Below, piece by piece: positions 37,737-47,957 of a stretch of 64,000 bases of DNA. This DNA comes from Gracilaria domingensis (taxonomy: Eukaryota > Rhodophyta > Florideophyceae > Gracilariales > Gracilariaceae): positions 186,001 through 250,000 of the forward strand of contig VCMS01000030.1 in NCBI GenBank assembly GCA_022539475.1, written 5' to 3'. How positions within the stretch are numbered: position 1 is the stretch's first letter; every line of letters begins with the position of its first letter. Below the pieces are notes generated by a model. It made no database searches. It was not told the DNA's origin and was given only the letters and a program-made list of their open reading frames with translations. Made by a program: the position numbers and the translations under genes.

Positions 37737-38882
37737 TTGTTAACTGATGACGATGGTGATGGCGATGAATGGCGGGGAGAAAATTTTCGGCTCACGGTTG
37801 AAAATGGCGTGAGCCTCAGCGATGATATATCTACAAGGGTCGGAAGATGAAGAGGATGGATGGGGGGGATTCGTCGGAGGCGCAGTCTCTGCGGTGGATT
37901 GTGTCTACCGAAGGTATCACAAAACGTGTGTGATTGATCTCGAAAGGCGTGGTTTAGGGTTGCGGCGTTGGCACGTGCATGTGCGATGTGGAAGAAGTGC
38001 TCAGATTCTAATCTCACAGTAATGTACTGTAAATTCTGCACCTCGAAGGATCCGAGCAAATGGTTGTTGCATCGCTTGCGGTATAAGCAGTTAGCGCATG
38101 GGCCTGAGATAGCCCGACATTGCACAACTTGCGCAGGCACCGGGTGCATGTTGCCTTGACCTATTCTGGCAGGAAAAGTTGCCCGCCGGTATCCTCCTAT
38201 AGACTGGCGTTGAACGCCAACGGGAGAACGCGTAGCAATGCTATGTTCGTGAAAATCACCGAAGTCGGCCTCGATCTGCAGCGAACTACACGCCTCGGGA
38301 CGGCTTTAATAATAATAATATATCTACAAGAAAATAGATTCCAGATACTGTGACAGAACCTCTGTAATGACATTACAGAGGTTCTGTCACAGTATCATTG
38401 TTAATTCGCGTTGGCCGGAAAACCATAACGGATTGAACAAATCTTGGATATTGTGGTTCAGATATCTTGACATCGCGGTCGTCATGCAGCGTCAGACGGC
38501 GTCCCCAAAATTTTTCCCACGGCCTGTAATCGATCAACACGTTGCACGGCGCGTACGCTGCGAGAGCCGTGTCTCCGGAACCCTGCGACTTGCAGCCTCC
38601 AACTGAAATCGATGCGCATGCAATCGCGCTCTCTGGTGACCAGAGTCTGGTCGTGCTTAGACCCTGTTTCTGATTGCTCTGATCCGTGCGACTTTCAAGC
38701 TCTTGCCTTCCGGTGCACTTGTACAATCCCCCTGGTACGTGTTTCCTTCGTATATATCTGCGCTAGATATCTGCCGGGCGGTCACTGCGAGTGCAGTCTT
38801 CGTCGTTGCGTGGCTCCTTTCGTCTTGTTCTCGCGCCCCTTTGTACCTCTTGCTTGATCTGAATTTGGCCACATCGACCACC
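37737..38882. other. Divergent spacer between SDR and metacaspase genes
   Basis: This 1.15-kb spacer should hold both promoters. Its main feature is the 53-bp near-perfect palindrome at 38344. A short TAA-repeat tract lies at about 38309-38321. No gene is supported. Confidence 0.45.
38344..38396. repeat. Perfect palindrome, 26-bp arms with a single central base
   Basis: The arms 38344-38369 and 38371-38396 are exact reverse complements around one A at 38370. The left arm begins gatactgtgacagaacc. As RNA it would fold into a hairpin with about 25 base pairs. Confidence 0.95.
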
Positions 38883-40304
38883 ATGGGGAAGTATGCCGTT
38901 ATCATTGGAATCAACTACGTCAACAACCCGGAGGCTGCTCGTAAGTATATCTTGTCTCTTTTTGTTTGACATTCAACATAGAGTTCACATGGCCACTAAC
39001 GGTATCGCTTGTCTACCCCAGTCAAGGGTTGTTGCAATGACGCTCGTATTATGTACGACCTGGTAAAAAGTAAGGGCTTTGAGGACGAGAACATTAAGAT
39101 GCTTGTCGATGACGATGACAGCTGTGATTTACCAAACCACAAAAACATTAAGAAAGCCTTGGATTGGCTTTGCTCCGATCGCGAGGAGGGAGATGTGATC
39201 TTCATGCATTTCAGCGGACATGGAACGCAGATACCTGCTGATGACGATGATGTCGAAATCGATAATCTCGATGAGGCTATTGTTTTGGATGAACTTTTCT
39301 TGATGGCTGATGATGACCTCAAGCAGTTCTTCTCCAAGCTTCCGCCTGGTGTCAATGCTACAGTTGTCACTGATTGCTGCCATTCTGGATCCATGCTTGA
39401 TGGGAAAGAGGTTGCTATTGAAGGTGCAAAGGATGACGAAAGCGCAGAGCCGGAACAGGAGAGTTCTTCACTGCTAAGCATCCTTGGCGGAAGTCGCGGC
39501 TATGAAGTGGAGCAGAGTGCGCGTTCGCTTCCGATAGCTACCATTTGTCAGGTCATGTCTGAGAGGCTTGGAAAGACTGTGGAGCCTACTGGTTCCGGTG
39601 TTAATGGTGCTATGGCACAGATCTTTGGAGGTACTGCTGGGAAGCTCATGATGAAGTTCGCCCTGCAACAGCTTAAGAAGCAAGACGGTCAGTCTAATAA
39701 TCCTCTATTCGGTCTGCTTGGTTCCGTCCTGTCTAGCAAAATGTCTGCTTCGGGTGGAAATTCTTCCTATTCCAGTGGTGGCGGCTATTCCAGTGGTGGT
39801 GGCGGTGGTGGCAACCCACTCTCCTCTCTCCTGGGTGGATCGGCAGGTGGTATGGTTGGTTCCCTCTTTGGAGGCGGTGGTTCTTCTGGCGGTAATCCCC
39901 TGTCTTCTTTACTTGGCGGTGGTGGTGGTTCCACACAACATTCCTCTCAATCAAATGACCCTGTTGGTGCTCTTAGTGGGTTATTGGGCGATTTTGGTCT
40001 CGAGGCGCAAACCGATACGGAAGCGCCGCAATATAACCCGAGTCATCAACCAATGACACCAGATGTGTGCACGCTCATCACGGGTTGCCAATCGAATGAA
40101 ACAAGCGCTGATGTGCGTCCGCCGGGAGGAGATGCATTCGGTGCGTTGACTAAGACGCTTACATCAGTCCATGAAAAGAACCCAGAGATATCCTACTACG
40201 ATCTTGTTTCGCAAGTACGCAAGGAATTGTCAAAAGGTGGCTTTGCGCAGAATCCATGCTTAGAATGCTCGGACTCGCGGGCTAGGGATGTGTTTATTTG
40301 TTAG
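38883..40304 (+). CDS. Type II-like metacaspase with a glycine-rich linker (one intron)
   Basis: Metacaspases are caspase-fold cysteine proteases that cut after Arg or Lys. Exon 1 is 38883-38940 and exon 2 is 39022-40304; splicing gives NPEAALKGCCNDA, the conserved family start. The product is 446 residues. The p20 part has the catalytic His in HFSGHGTQ (His86) and Cys in DCCHSGSM (Cys139). Acidic loops (DDDDSCD, ADDDDVEID) suit calcium binding. A linker follows, ending in a Gly/Ser-rich stretch (about residues 250-325). The p10 part has TLITGCQSNETSADV and NPCLECSDSRARDVFIC, which match plant type II proteins. A long linker between p20 and p10 is the type II mark. Activity is likely calcium-dependent with self-cleavage in the linker, from family knowledge. 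Confidence 0.92.
38941..39021 (+). other. Spliceosomal intron in the metacaspase gene (81 nt)
   Basis: The donor is GTAAGT and the acceptor is CCCCAG. A branch-like cactaac lies near 38994-39000. Removal restores the conserved frame. Confidence 0.92.
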
Positions 40305-41402
40305 CAAAATGCAAATGATAATGAAGAAACCATTGCTTTCTTTGATGGCAGTGGTGACGAGGCTTGTGCGCTGTTGCCTAGGAAAAATACCGTGTTCTGC
40401 CTAGCGAGTGTTAGCTGTGTACTAGAGTATCAGGCTACTTGGGCTACGAGAGAACGTAAACAATCCATAAAACCTAAACCTGTCCATCAAACTATTGTTA
40501 ATGTTGTCCAGAGTGCGAGTGTTTTTCCATTTGGAGGTTTGCTTCTTCCGACTAGATTACATATGGCGTAGATCGCTCAGCAGCATGATGCTCAGCACAT
40601 CTCGATCGTGATAGCTTTATGTCGCTGTCCCCTTGGTGTCTTAAATTAAGTTGATCACTATTTTGCTAAGACGTCCGATATGAGCACATTCAAGACGAAT
40701 CAGCTTGCCACCTCAGGGCGAACGTCAAGTCTTCCTGCGAATAACATCTTTTCTAGGTAGCCGAAAAAGGTGTTGTCCTTTCCAGTGAGATAGTGCGTCT
40801 TTGAGGAACGCTCTGCTGTGCAGAGTCTGCACTTAGCCGTAGTTCAGTTAGAGCGCCGTTAGGCGAGAAAGAGGGAGCTTGATTCGCATACCCAATGACT
40901 ATAATGCATTGATTTGAACTGGTCTTGTTCGGCGAAAGCCCAGCACTTGTCGTGCATGCATCCATTCGCAGCTTGGTGAAACACAATAGAAGCGACAGAG
41001 AGCATGTTTGAGTGTGGCTTTGTTGAAAAGGGCATCAGTTCACTCAGTGAACTTCACTGTTTGGAGCGCACGCTGTAGAGCTTTGCTAGCGAGTTAGGAG
41101 CTGTGGAACTTCTAGTGTAGAAGATTAATCCTACTGCAGAGCGGCTATCCTACTGCAAACTTTGCAGTGCAAAGTGCAATAAAGTTGCACATTTGTCCGT
41201 TCTGGAACGGCGAAAAGAGTATGGGCCCGATACCGGCCACAGGATAGGACCTTTTCTGGCTTCCTTTACGCGAACGCGAAAGTCGCTGGGAATGAAGGCG
41301 ACGTTATTGAAAAGGTGAAGCGCCATACGGCGGCGTACCACTCCAAAAGACAGTTCTCACAAAAAACATAAAAAGGTAACGTTGTCTGGAAACACTTTGT
41401 CA
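40305..41402. other. Spacer with two short odd palindromes
   Basis: No gene is supported in this 1.1 kb. Two short perfect palindromes with a single central base lie at 41037-41053 (agttcact-c-agtgaact) and 41159-41175 (actttgca-g-tgcaaagt). Confidence 0.5.
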
Positions 41403-42824
41403 ATGACATCAAAACAAAGCTCAGCGTTTCGAAAGATTCTCTTAAGCAGCATTGTGATTCTCATTGCCGCAAGAAGCACAACATCTCAAACTTCCGAGGC
41501 ACCTCCGCCCGACCCAGAGCCAGATCTGCAAGATGGTCATACAATTTTCGCATTATCAATGAGCTTCATTTCGGTGAAGCTCGGATTTTCTATTGCCGTC
41601 ATAAACGCGATCAAGCTTCTTCTTTCAGAGAATGTTGGACTGCCATTGAAGAGCTGGGTGTATACGCAGGGCTTGGTCATTGATAGTTCCAAGTCTTTGT
41701 TCCTAATCACGCTCAATGTCCTCGTCTCATCAGAAGGAGCCACTGAAAAGGAAGCTTTAGCAATTGATTTCATCACCAGTGGCAAACTCGATGAGGAGTT
41801 TGCGAACTTGGGGTTGCCAGACATGTCGTTCACGATAACGAGCCCAGACGCGACTGACAACGACGTTAGCCTTCCCCAAACTCCTCAGTCCGATCTTGAG
41901 GAACTTATAGATGCGTGGCCTCTTGCTGCAGAGGGGGAAGAATTTTCGCGCCTGTTTGATCTATACGTCCAATCTCCATCAATATTCTTCCCTCCCAAGC
42001 TCAAGGAAGCCATTCTATGGTTTGTTGGAAACGAGACAGATACATTAACAGAGCCCCCAAGCTGGTACATGCCTGAACTCGCAGTGCTCAACTCAACGCG
42101 CGGGGAATATATCGCAACTTTAGTACACATTGGAGAAGAGAACACAACAGAAGCCGTCTTGAAGAACAGTGCGGACTATGTTGCTCGCGGAGGACTATCG
42201 CAGGCGATACTCGATAGGGGCGCCCGTGATGTGAACATTACTCTACTTCCAAACGTGACGCTCGTCAACGCGGAAAGCGAGCCGCCCAAAGCTGGAGACC
42301 AGGTGGCCGTAGTGTCGCGCTTTAGAATGTCAGCACCTATTAGCGGAATTCCAAAGGAAGTGGTGGCAATCATAAAGTCATCATGTGCAGTTGTAACGAA
42401 CACACCTGAAAACGCTTGGTGGGTCAGTGAGGTCGAACCAGAGGTTGAAGAGAACGCGAATGGACCATTCAAACTTGATATGGGAGCGATAGTATCCGAA
42501 ACGCAGAGAATCGAGACGGTTCGACTCGTGGCAGGTCTTGTGCGGTCAAGAAAACTAGATCACGACTTGTGGGCGTCTGGACGAAATGACATTCTGGTGC
42601 GGCTAAGACCAAGAATGACCAGGTTCAAGTCGAACGGGAGTGGAGGAAATGCAATTCGGTCCACAGCAGCGACTGTGGCCGCAAGTATAGCTGGAATGTT
42701 GCTGATAGTTGTGATAAGCGCTGCCATACTGTGTTTGTTGCCAAGGGAGGGCAACTTTGGGCCGGTACGCAGCTTCCTCGGACAGGCTGAAAAGACTAGG
42801 AAGCTGTGGCCGTTCGGTAGGTGA
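41403..42824 (+). CDS. Unknown secreted or type I membrane protein
   Basis: The 473-residue product starts at the ATG at 41403. A signal-type hydrophobic stretch (ILLSSIVILIAARSTTS) is followed by a Pro-rich region (APPPDPEPD), a lumenal domain with several N-x-S/T sequons, and a C-terminal membrane segment (AATVAASIAGMLLIVVISAAILCLL). A short basic tail ends in RKLWPFGR. I do not recognise the domain. Its layout resembles a cell-surface or Golgi-anchored protein. The two genes flanking it are on opposite strands; the TMEM53-like gene converges on it with 346 nt between, and that spacer (42825-43170) shows nothing I recognise. Confidence 0.7.
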   Translation: MTSKQSSAFRKILLSSIVILIAARSTTSQTSEAPPPDPEPDLQDGHTIFALSMSFISVKLGFSIAVINAIKLLLSENVGLPLKSWVYTQGLVIDSSKSLFLITLNVLVSSEGATEKEALAIDFITSGKLDEEFANLGLPDMSFTITSPDATDNDVSLPQTPQSDLEELIDAWPLAAEGEEFSRLFDLYVQSPSIFFPPKLKEAILWFVGNETDTLTEPPSWYMPELAVLNSTRGEYIATLVHIGEENTTEAVLKNSADYVARGGLSQAILDRGARDVNITLLPNVTLVNAESEPPKAGDQVAVVSRFRMSAPISGIPKEVVAIIKSSCAVVTNTPENAWWVSEVEPEVEENANGPFKLDMGAIVSETQRIETVRLVAGLVRSRKLDHDLWASGRNDILVRLRPRMTRFKSNGSGGNAIRSTAATVAASIAGMLLIVVISAAILCLLPREGNFGPVRSFLGQAEKTRKLWPFGR

Positions 42825-43170
42825 GGGGGCATACTGGCTAGTTGCGGTGCTGGTTACGTTAGATGATTAGCTAAGTGTGGGCCTGTGCACATACATACTA
42901 GATACTTGTCCACAGTTGTGTTAATTGAAGAAATTGAGGCGATGAACACATCAAGATACTCGGTATGATCTAGTACGAAAGCATATGTTATTGAGTTATG
43001 ATGGTTTCTCGTGCATGTCGAAATCACTTGAAATTGTGCGGCGTTGTTCCGCTTCAAACTGTCATGGCACACTGTGAGCTGTAGCAGTTGTGCGACGAAC
43101 GAGATGGCCAAATTTAGACGTCCGTACAATGCGATTAGAATATGTACGTAGCAACTTGAGCAACAGGGCA

Positions 43171-44094
43171 TCAAAGCTTTGCTGACTGATTGGTAGAAGA
43201 TTGCTGGGTGGATGAATCTGAGGGTAACTGCCATGGTTGCGCATTATTTCGTTTCCGCCAGGTGTTGACGCCCCACTCGTTCAGTGCGCGAATAACTTCG
43301 ACATACTTGTCAGGATGTTTTCTGAGGATGAGCACATGACTTGCGTCCTGCACTCGGAAGACGCGGGCGTCTACTCCTTCCCTCTTCCTACGCTCTATCA
43401 GAGATTCCAGGGCGTCAGAGTCAAGCAACTGGTCGGCAGATGAGAAGATGTATTGCTCGGGACAGAGATATCTGGCATGTGTGACGCCATGCCAGAACAC
43501 AACCGGCGCGTCGACGATGAAAACGCGCTGCACCCACGCGATGAGCGCATAGAGAGTTACGATAAGATTGGAGACCATGCCCGGTGAAAGGCGCAGCGCC
43601 TGGGTGAGAGCAGCGGCCGCGACGTCGACATGCATATAACACGGAGCGGAATCAAACACGACGGCGGCAATGGCATCCTTGCACTTGTTGACGACAATCT
43701 GATCATCTGCCTTGACAATATGGGAGCAATTGCCGGCAAAAAAGTCGGACAAATGCGGCGAGACAGTAGCGCCGCCGTTGGAGAACTTGTGGAACACGAG
43801 GCCGCCCGCGGTGAGGCGGTCATCGGCGGACAGAATTCGCAGGACGGACAGCAGAAACTTGGCGCTGGCAACCGGGCGCATGGCGAAAATGACGGACGGC
43901 GGCGCGACGAGCTTGACGGTGTTGTAGCCCATGGCTTCGTAGATGGTGGCGTACTTTGCGAGGTTGTTCATTGTGGCGCCGGCCCAGCCGAGCAGCACGA
44001 CGGTGGGAGCGGCGCTGGCTGCGGGGTCGAGGATGCGGATAAGGACGGGGTCGCCAGTGTTGGTCTTCTTCTTGTACTGCTCAACGGCGTCCAT
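43171..44094 (-). CDS. TMEM53/DUF829-family alpha/beta-hydrolase-like protein
   Basis: The 307-residue product matches the DUF829/TMEM53 family: VVLLGWAGATMNNLAKYATIYEAMGYNTVKLVAPP near the start, HKFSNGGATV in the position of the nucleophile-elbow-like motif, and AAVVFDSAPCYM. The end has ASHVLILRKHPDKYVEVI, where the His lies where alpha/beta-hydrolases have their catalytic His. TMEM53-type proteins are membrane-associated in animals and their chemistry is unsettled. I choose the ATG at 44092-44094 (MDAVEQYKKK) because upstream sequence is GC-rich low complexity with no ATG in frame, although a longer leader from a non-AUG start cannot be excluded. The gene is divergent from the Vps51-like gene, with 303 nt between. 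Confidence 0.82.
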   Translation of the reverse strand: MDAVEQYKKKTNTGDPVLIRILDPAASAAPTVVLLGWAGATMNNLAKYATIYEAMGYNTVKLVAPPSVIFAMRPVASAKFLLSVLRILSADDRLTAGGLVFHKFSNGGATVSPHLSDFFAGNCSHIVKADDQIVVNKCKDAIAAVVFDSAPCYMHVDVAAAALTQALRLSPGMVSNLIVTLYALIAWVQRVFIVDAPVVFWHGVTHARYLCPEQYIFSSADQLLDSDALESLIERRKREGVDARVFRVQDASHVLILRKHPDKYVEVIRALNEWGVNTWRKRNNAQPWQLPSDSSTQQSSTNQSAKL

Positions 44095-44397
44095 GGCGCG
44101 GCGGCGGGCGCGCAGCGGCGGCAGATGAGGGCAGCAGCAGGCGTCAGCGGGGAGGGGATTTGGGGGGGTTGGGGTGGTGGACGGCGGTGGACGCCGCAGG
44201 GGGAGCACGGCGAAGAGCGCGCGGCGCGGTGGGCACGGCCGGCGCTGCGGCGCGGCACTGGCGGCGCAGACGAGCGGTGCCACGCGGCGCGCTGCAAACG
44301 GCGGCGCGCGCGGCGCTCAATCAGCGCCAAAAAGCGCCCTCTTCGCCGCTGCTCCGCGCCATGCGCCGCGCGCCGCCGCCGTCGCGCCGCGCGCACC
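44095..44397. promoter_or_regulatory. GC-rich divergent promoter region
   Basis: This 303-nt spacer between two divergent genes is extremely GC-rich, with many CGCG steps. A G-rich strand (ggggatttgggggggttggggtgg, broken here for length: ggggatttggg plus gggttggggtgg) at about 44153-44176 could form a G-quadruplex. No gene is supported. Confidence 0.4.
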
Positions 44398-44458
44398 ATG
44401 GCCGCGCCGTCCTCCTCGCGCCGCGCGTCGCGTCTCTCCGCGTACTACACGCGCGAGC

Positions 44459-44509
<51 letters not shown>

Positions 44510-46392
44510 TCCCCGATGCCGCGCCGCCCGAGCTGCGCGGGCGGCAGGCGGCGCTGCAGCATGCTGACAGCCTCTCGCGCTCGCTGCCGCTGGATCAGCT
44601 GCTGTCGCACGCCACGCACGTCAAGTCGCGCTCGCACGCGCTGCAGCAGACGGCGCGCTCCTCCACGCGCCGCCACTACGCGCAGCTTGAGGCGGCCATC
44701 GCGGCGGCGCAGAGCGCGCGCCGCATCGCCGCGCACGTGCTTGGCGATCATGACGCCGACGAGCCGGCGCTCGCCAGGCTGCGGCGCAGCACGGACGGCT
44801 GCGCCGCGGTGAACGGCCGACTGCAGCCGACGCGCCAGCGGCTGGCAGAGCTGGACGGCGTGAGGGTGGTGCAGTTGCTGCGAAGCGCGGCGGAGATGCT
44901 CGCGAAGCAGCTGCCCGCGCTGCTCGCGGAGCTCGCGTTGTGCACGGACCCGGAGACGGCGCGCGACAACATGCTGACGGCGGCGAGACGCTTTGACGCG
45001 GTGAGGCCGGCCGTGCAGCACCTGGCCAAGAGCGATGGCGAGTTTGCGCGCGTGCTGCACGACTTGTGCGGCGCGGCGCAGCGCGTGAACGAGGCGTTGA
45101 GGGAGGAGTCGGTGGAGGCGCTGACCAACGTGGAGACGGCGCGCGTGCGGCTGCTGCTGGGCGAGCCGTTGGAGGCGCTGCGGGAGCAGTTTCTGGCGGA
45201 GGCGGGCGAACGCATTTGCGCGCACAAGATGAGCGAGGCGGCGCTTGGGGAGGGCGCTTGCGGCAGGGCGGCGGCGTATGTGCGCTTTGCGGGCGCGGAG
45301 ATTGTGCCGCGGCTGCGGCAGACGGCGCGCGAGTATCAGGAGCTGTTTGGGGTGAAGGACGTGGTGGCGTGGGAGCCGTTGCTGCTGTGGGCGGCGCACG
45401 TGGCGGATGAGGCGTTTGCGGGCGACGTAAGGCGGCAGTTGGACGCGGACGTGCTGCGGAACCGCGATGACGTGCTCGAGTTGCGCGCGGCGCTGGACGG
45501 GTTGGGACAGGGCGGCGGCGGCGGCGGCGGCGGCGGTGAGCAGGTGGACGAGCTGCTGCGAAGCGTGGCGGACGGGCTGCGCGGCGCGCTGGCGCTCGCG
45601 GCGGAGACGCAGCGCGACGACGCGCTGCGCGCTCTGGTGGACGGCGCGCTGCGCGGCGCCGAGGCGGACGGCGGCGCCGAGGCGGACGGCGGCGCCGAGG
45701 CGGACGGCGGCGCCGAGGTGGACGGCGGCGCGGTGGTGGCGGCCGTGAGCGGCGTGGCGCAGAAGGGCGAGTGGTTTGGGCGCGAGTGGCACGGCGACGC
45801 GCTGCTGCTGTGGCTGGCGCGGCGCGCCGCGGCCGACGCGCTGCGCGGCGCGGACGGCGACATGGCGCTGGGGCGCGCGGCGCAGCTGTGCGCGCGCGCG
45901 GCGCGCGCGGCCGGCGCCGAGCGCGCCGTCGGGCGCGCGCTGCGCGCCGCGGCCGACACGCTGACGGCGCGGCTGCTGCGCGCGCTGTGCGAGCGCGCCG
46001 ACGACCTCATCCGCGCGCGGCTGGCGGGCGGCGACGCGCCGCGCGGCCGCGCCGCCGGCGACGCGCTGCTGGCGCTGCTGCGCCGCGCCGCGCGCGTCGG
46101 CGACGCGTGCGGCGTGGAGTGCGTGGCGCCGCCCGCCGCCGCCGCCGCGCCGCACGGGCTGCTCGCCGACGAGGCGCGGCTGGACGCGTGCGTCGCGCGC
46201 CTGCTGCTGCACCGCGTGCGCGAGCGCGCCGTCGACGCCGCGCAGGCGCGCGCGCTGCGGCGCGACGTGCTGCGCCTGCAGCGCTTCGTCGCGCCCGCCG
46301 CGGCCGACGACGTCGCCGCCGCGCTGCGCGAGCGCTGCGTCGACGCGCCGCGCCTGCCCGACCGCGCGCGCGCCGCCGACGCCGCCGGCTGA
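44398..46392 (+). CDS. Very GC-rich protein resembling Vps51-type tethering subunits
   Basis: The 664-residue product starts at the ATG at 44398. It opens with RRASRLSAYYTRE and a polyproline run of about 15, then a helical region (LPLDQLLSHATHVKSRSHALQQ and THYAQ-like repeats) that resembles the N-terminal coiled coil of Vps51, part of the GARP/EARP Golgi-endosome tethering complexes. The next 500 residues are almost all helical, Ala/Arg/Leu-rich. They include ELFGVKDVVAWEPLLLWAAH, a Gly run and four EADGGA-type repeats. The Vps51 call rests on the layout and weak N-terminal similarity; other COG/exocyst-type subunits are possible. Base composition is far more GC-rich than neighbours, with nearly all third positions G or C. 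Long frames on the opposite strand are a side effect. Confidence 0.55.
45658..45729 (+). repeat. Four tandem 18-nt units encoding EADGGA
   Basis: The unit gaggcggacggcggcgcc occurs about four times in frame, the last one changed to EVDGGA. It indicates recent slippage or unequal exchange. Confidence 0.9.
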
Positions 46393-46745
46393 GCGCGGCC
46401 GCTGACGCGCGCGCCGCGTGCGCGCTTTCACATCGCTGCCGCCGCGCGCGCAGAAACGCGCGTATGAGCGCGCCGCGCGCCAATCGCCGCGCGCGCCGCG
46501 CCGCGCCGCGCCGCGCCGCCCAATGGGCGCCGCGCGCGCCGCCGCTGCGCCATTTTTCGCGCGCTCAGCAGCGCGCTCATCGCGCGTTCGGGATCATCTC
46601 ACCTCGTCGCCGCCGCGCCGCCGCGACGAGCTCGCCGCGCCTTTTCTTCGCGTCTTAAAGCGCGCCGTGCTTCGACGCGCCGCCCCCCGTTGCGCGCCGA
46701 TTGCTGTGTGTGGCGCCCCGTCGCCTTGCTTGTTTGTTGTGCACC
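46393..46745 (+). promoter_or_regulatory. GC-rich spacer with CCAAT boxes upstream of the phosphate translocator
   Basis: CCAAT lies at 46520-46524 in gcccaatgggc, the same 11-mer as in the SNW/SNF2 promoter region; a second CCAAT lies at about 46480. The rest is GC-rich low complexity with alternating CG steps. Confidence 0.5.
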
Positions 46746-47957
46746 ATGCTCGCGTTTGTCAACCCGCTCGTCGCCGGCGTGCGCGCGTCGTCGGCGTCGC
46801 CGCCGCGCGCCGCCGCCGCCGCCGCCGCCGCCGCCGACGCCGCGTCGCGCGCGCGCCGCGCCGCGCCTGGCGCCGCGCTGCGCTGCCGCTCCTTCGTGCC
46901 TGCCTGGCGGGGCGCGCGCGCGCGCGCGCGCGCGCGCGCGCGCTCGCCTGCCGCCGCGCGCGACAACGTGGTCACGATGGTGGCCGGCGAGGAGCCGACG
47001 CGCGCGTCCAAGCCGCTGGGGCTCTCGATGCCCAGCACGAGCACGCTGTACGTCGGCCTGCTGTTTCTGCTGTGGTATGTGTTCAACATCATCTTCAATC
47101 TCATGAACAAGACCGTGCTCAACGCCTGGTCCAACCCGTGGATTCTGTCCACCGTGCAGCTGGGCGTGGGCTCGATCATGGTGCTCATTCAGTGGGCGCT
47201 GCGCCTGCAAAAGCGCCCCAACCTGTCGCCCAAGCTCCTCAAGGCCTTGTTTCTGCCCACCATGAGCCATCTCGTCGGCCATGTTTCCACCTGCATCTCC
47301 TTCAGCTATGTCGCCGTCAGCTTTTCGCACATTGTCAAGGCCTGCGAACCGGCCTTTGGAGCACTGGGAAGCGCCCTCGTGCTGGGCGAGGTCTATTCGC
47401 CCGGTGTGTACGCCACCTTGTTGCCCATTATCTGCGGTGTCGCTCTTTCAGCCGTCACGCAGCTGCAGTTCTCGTGGCCGGGCTTCTTGTTTGCTATGCT
47501 GTCCAACGTCGCGTTTGCCTCGCGCAACATCTTCAGTAAGCTCACCATGGGCGACTTTAAGAGTGATCCTACCCTGTCGCCGCAGAACATCTACGGCATC
47601 ATGTCCGTCATGGCGTTTTTGATTGAGCTGCCGGTTGCACTGGCTGTGGAGGGACTGCCAGCATTGCCTTCGAGCCATATTGCTCGCTTGCTGGCGGGAT
47701 CGGGAGTGTTTTATACCTTGTACAATACTGTCTCGTTCATGGCGTTGGGCAAGACTGGTGTCGTCACGCATGCGGTGGGAAATATTTTGAAGAGGGCCAG
47801 CGTCATTGTTGTCAGTATCCTGGTGTTCAGAACCCCTGTCAAGCTGTTCAATGCTGTCGGAATGGCTGTGGCGCTTTCTGGAACTTTCCTGTACTCCATT
47901 GTCAAGCAACGCTTCTTGTCGAAGAAGAAGGCGCAAGCTCAGGCAAAATCAGCATAA
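46746..47957 (+). CDS. Plastid phosphate translocator (TPT/PPT/GPT family)
   Basis: The 403-residue product is a plastid phosphate antiporter of the drug/metabolite transporter superfamily, which exchanges triose or hexose phosphates or PEP for inorganic phosphate across the inner envelope. An Ala/Arg-rich leader of about 75 residues is a transit peptide. The body shows the family's membrane segments: FLLWYVFNIIFNLMNKTVLN, the VSFSHIVKACEPAFGALGS motif, GVALSAVTQLQFSWPGFLFAM, NVAFASRNIFSKL, YNTVSFMALGKTGVVTHAVGNILKR and VVSILVFRTPV. The Lys and Arg in the last two (KR) are the conserved phosphate-binding pair. The exact substrate class cannot be assigned. The ATG at 46746 gives the leader expected of a plastid precursor. 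It supports a photosynthetic or plastid-bearing host. Confidence 0.93.
   Translation: MLAFVNPLVAGVRASSASPPRAAAAAAAAADAASRARRAAPGAALRCRSFVPAWRGARARARARARSPAAARDNVVTMVAGEEPTRASKPLGLSMPSTSTLYVGLLFLLWYVFNIIFNLMNKTVLNAWSNPWILSTVQLGVGSIMVLIQWALRLQKRPNLSPKLLKALFLPTMSHLVGHVSTCISFSYVAVSFSHIVKACEPAFGALGSALVLGEVYSPGVYATLLPIICGVALSAVTQLQFSWPGFLFAMLSNVAFASRNIFSKLTMGDFKSDPTLSPQNIYGIMSVMAFLIELPVALAVEGLPALPSSHIARLLAGSGVFYTLYNTVSFMALGKTGVVTHAVGNILKRASVIVVSILVFRTPVKLFNAVGMAVALSGTFLYSIVKQRFLSKKKAQAQAKSA
46912..46943 (+). repeat. (GC)16 microsatellite in the transit-peptide coding sequence
   Basis: Sixteen uninterrupted GC dinucleotides encode an alternating Arg-Ala run in the leader of the phosphate translocator. 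Slippage there would change the frame, so the tract should be constrained. Confidence 0.95.

Noticed and set aside
37634-38149. A 171-codon minus-strand frame overlapping the SDR start
   Set aside because: It is in another phase of the SDR leader and promoter and has no recognisable protein features.
43630-44397. Plus-strand extension upstream of the Vps51-like ATG
   Set aside because: It overlaps the TMEM53-like gene on the other strand and reads as low-complexity antisense of that gene.
44317-46431. A 704-codon open frame on the minus strand opposite the Vps51-like gene, plus other long frames at 45771-46658 and 46007-46483
   Set aside because: They are Arg/Ala low-complexity frames produced by extreme GC content; the plus-strand gene has coherent helical protein features.
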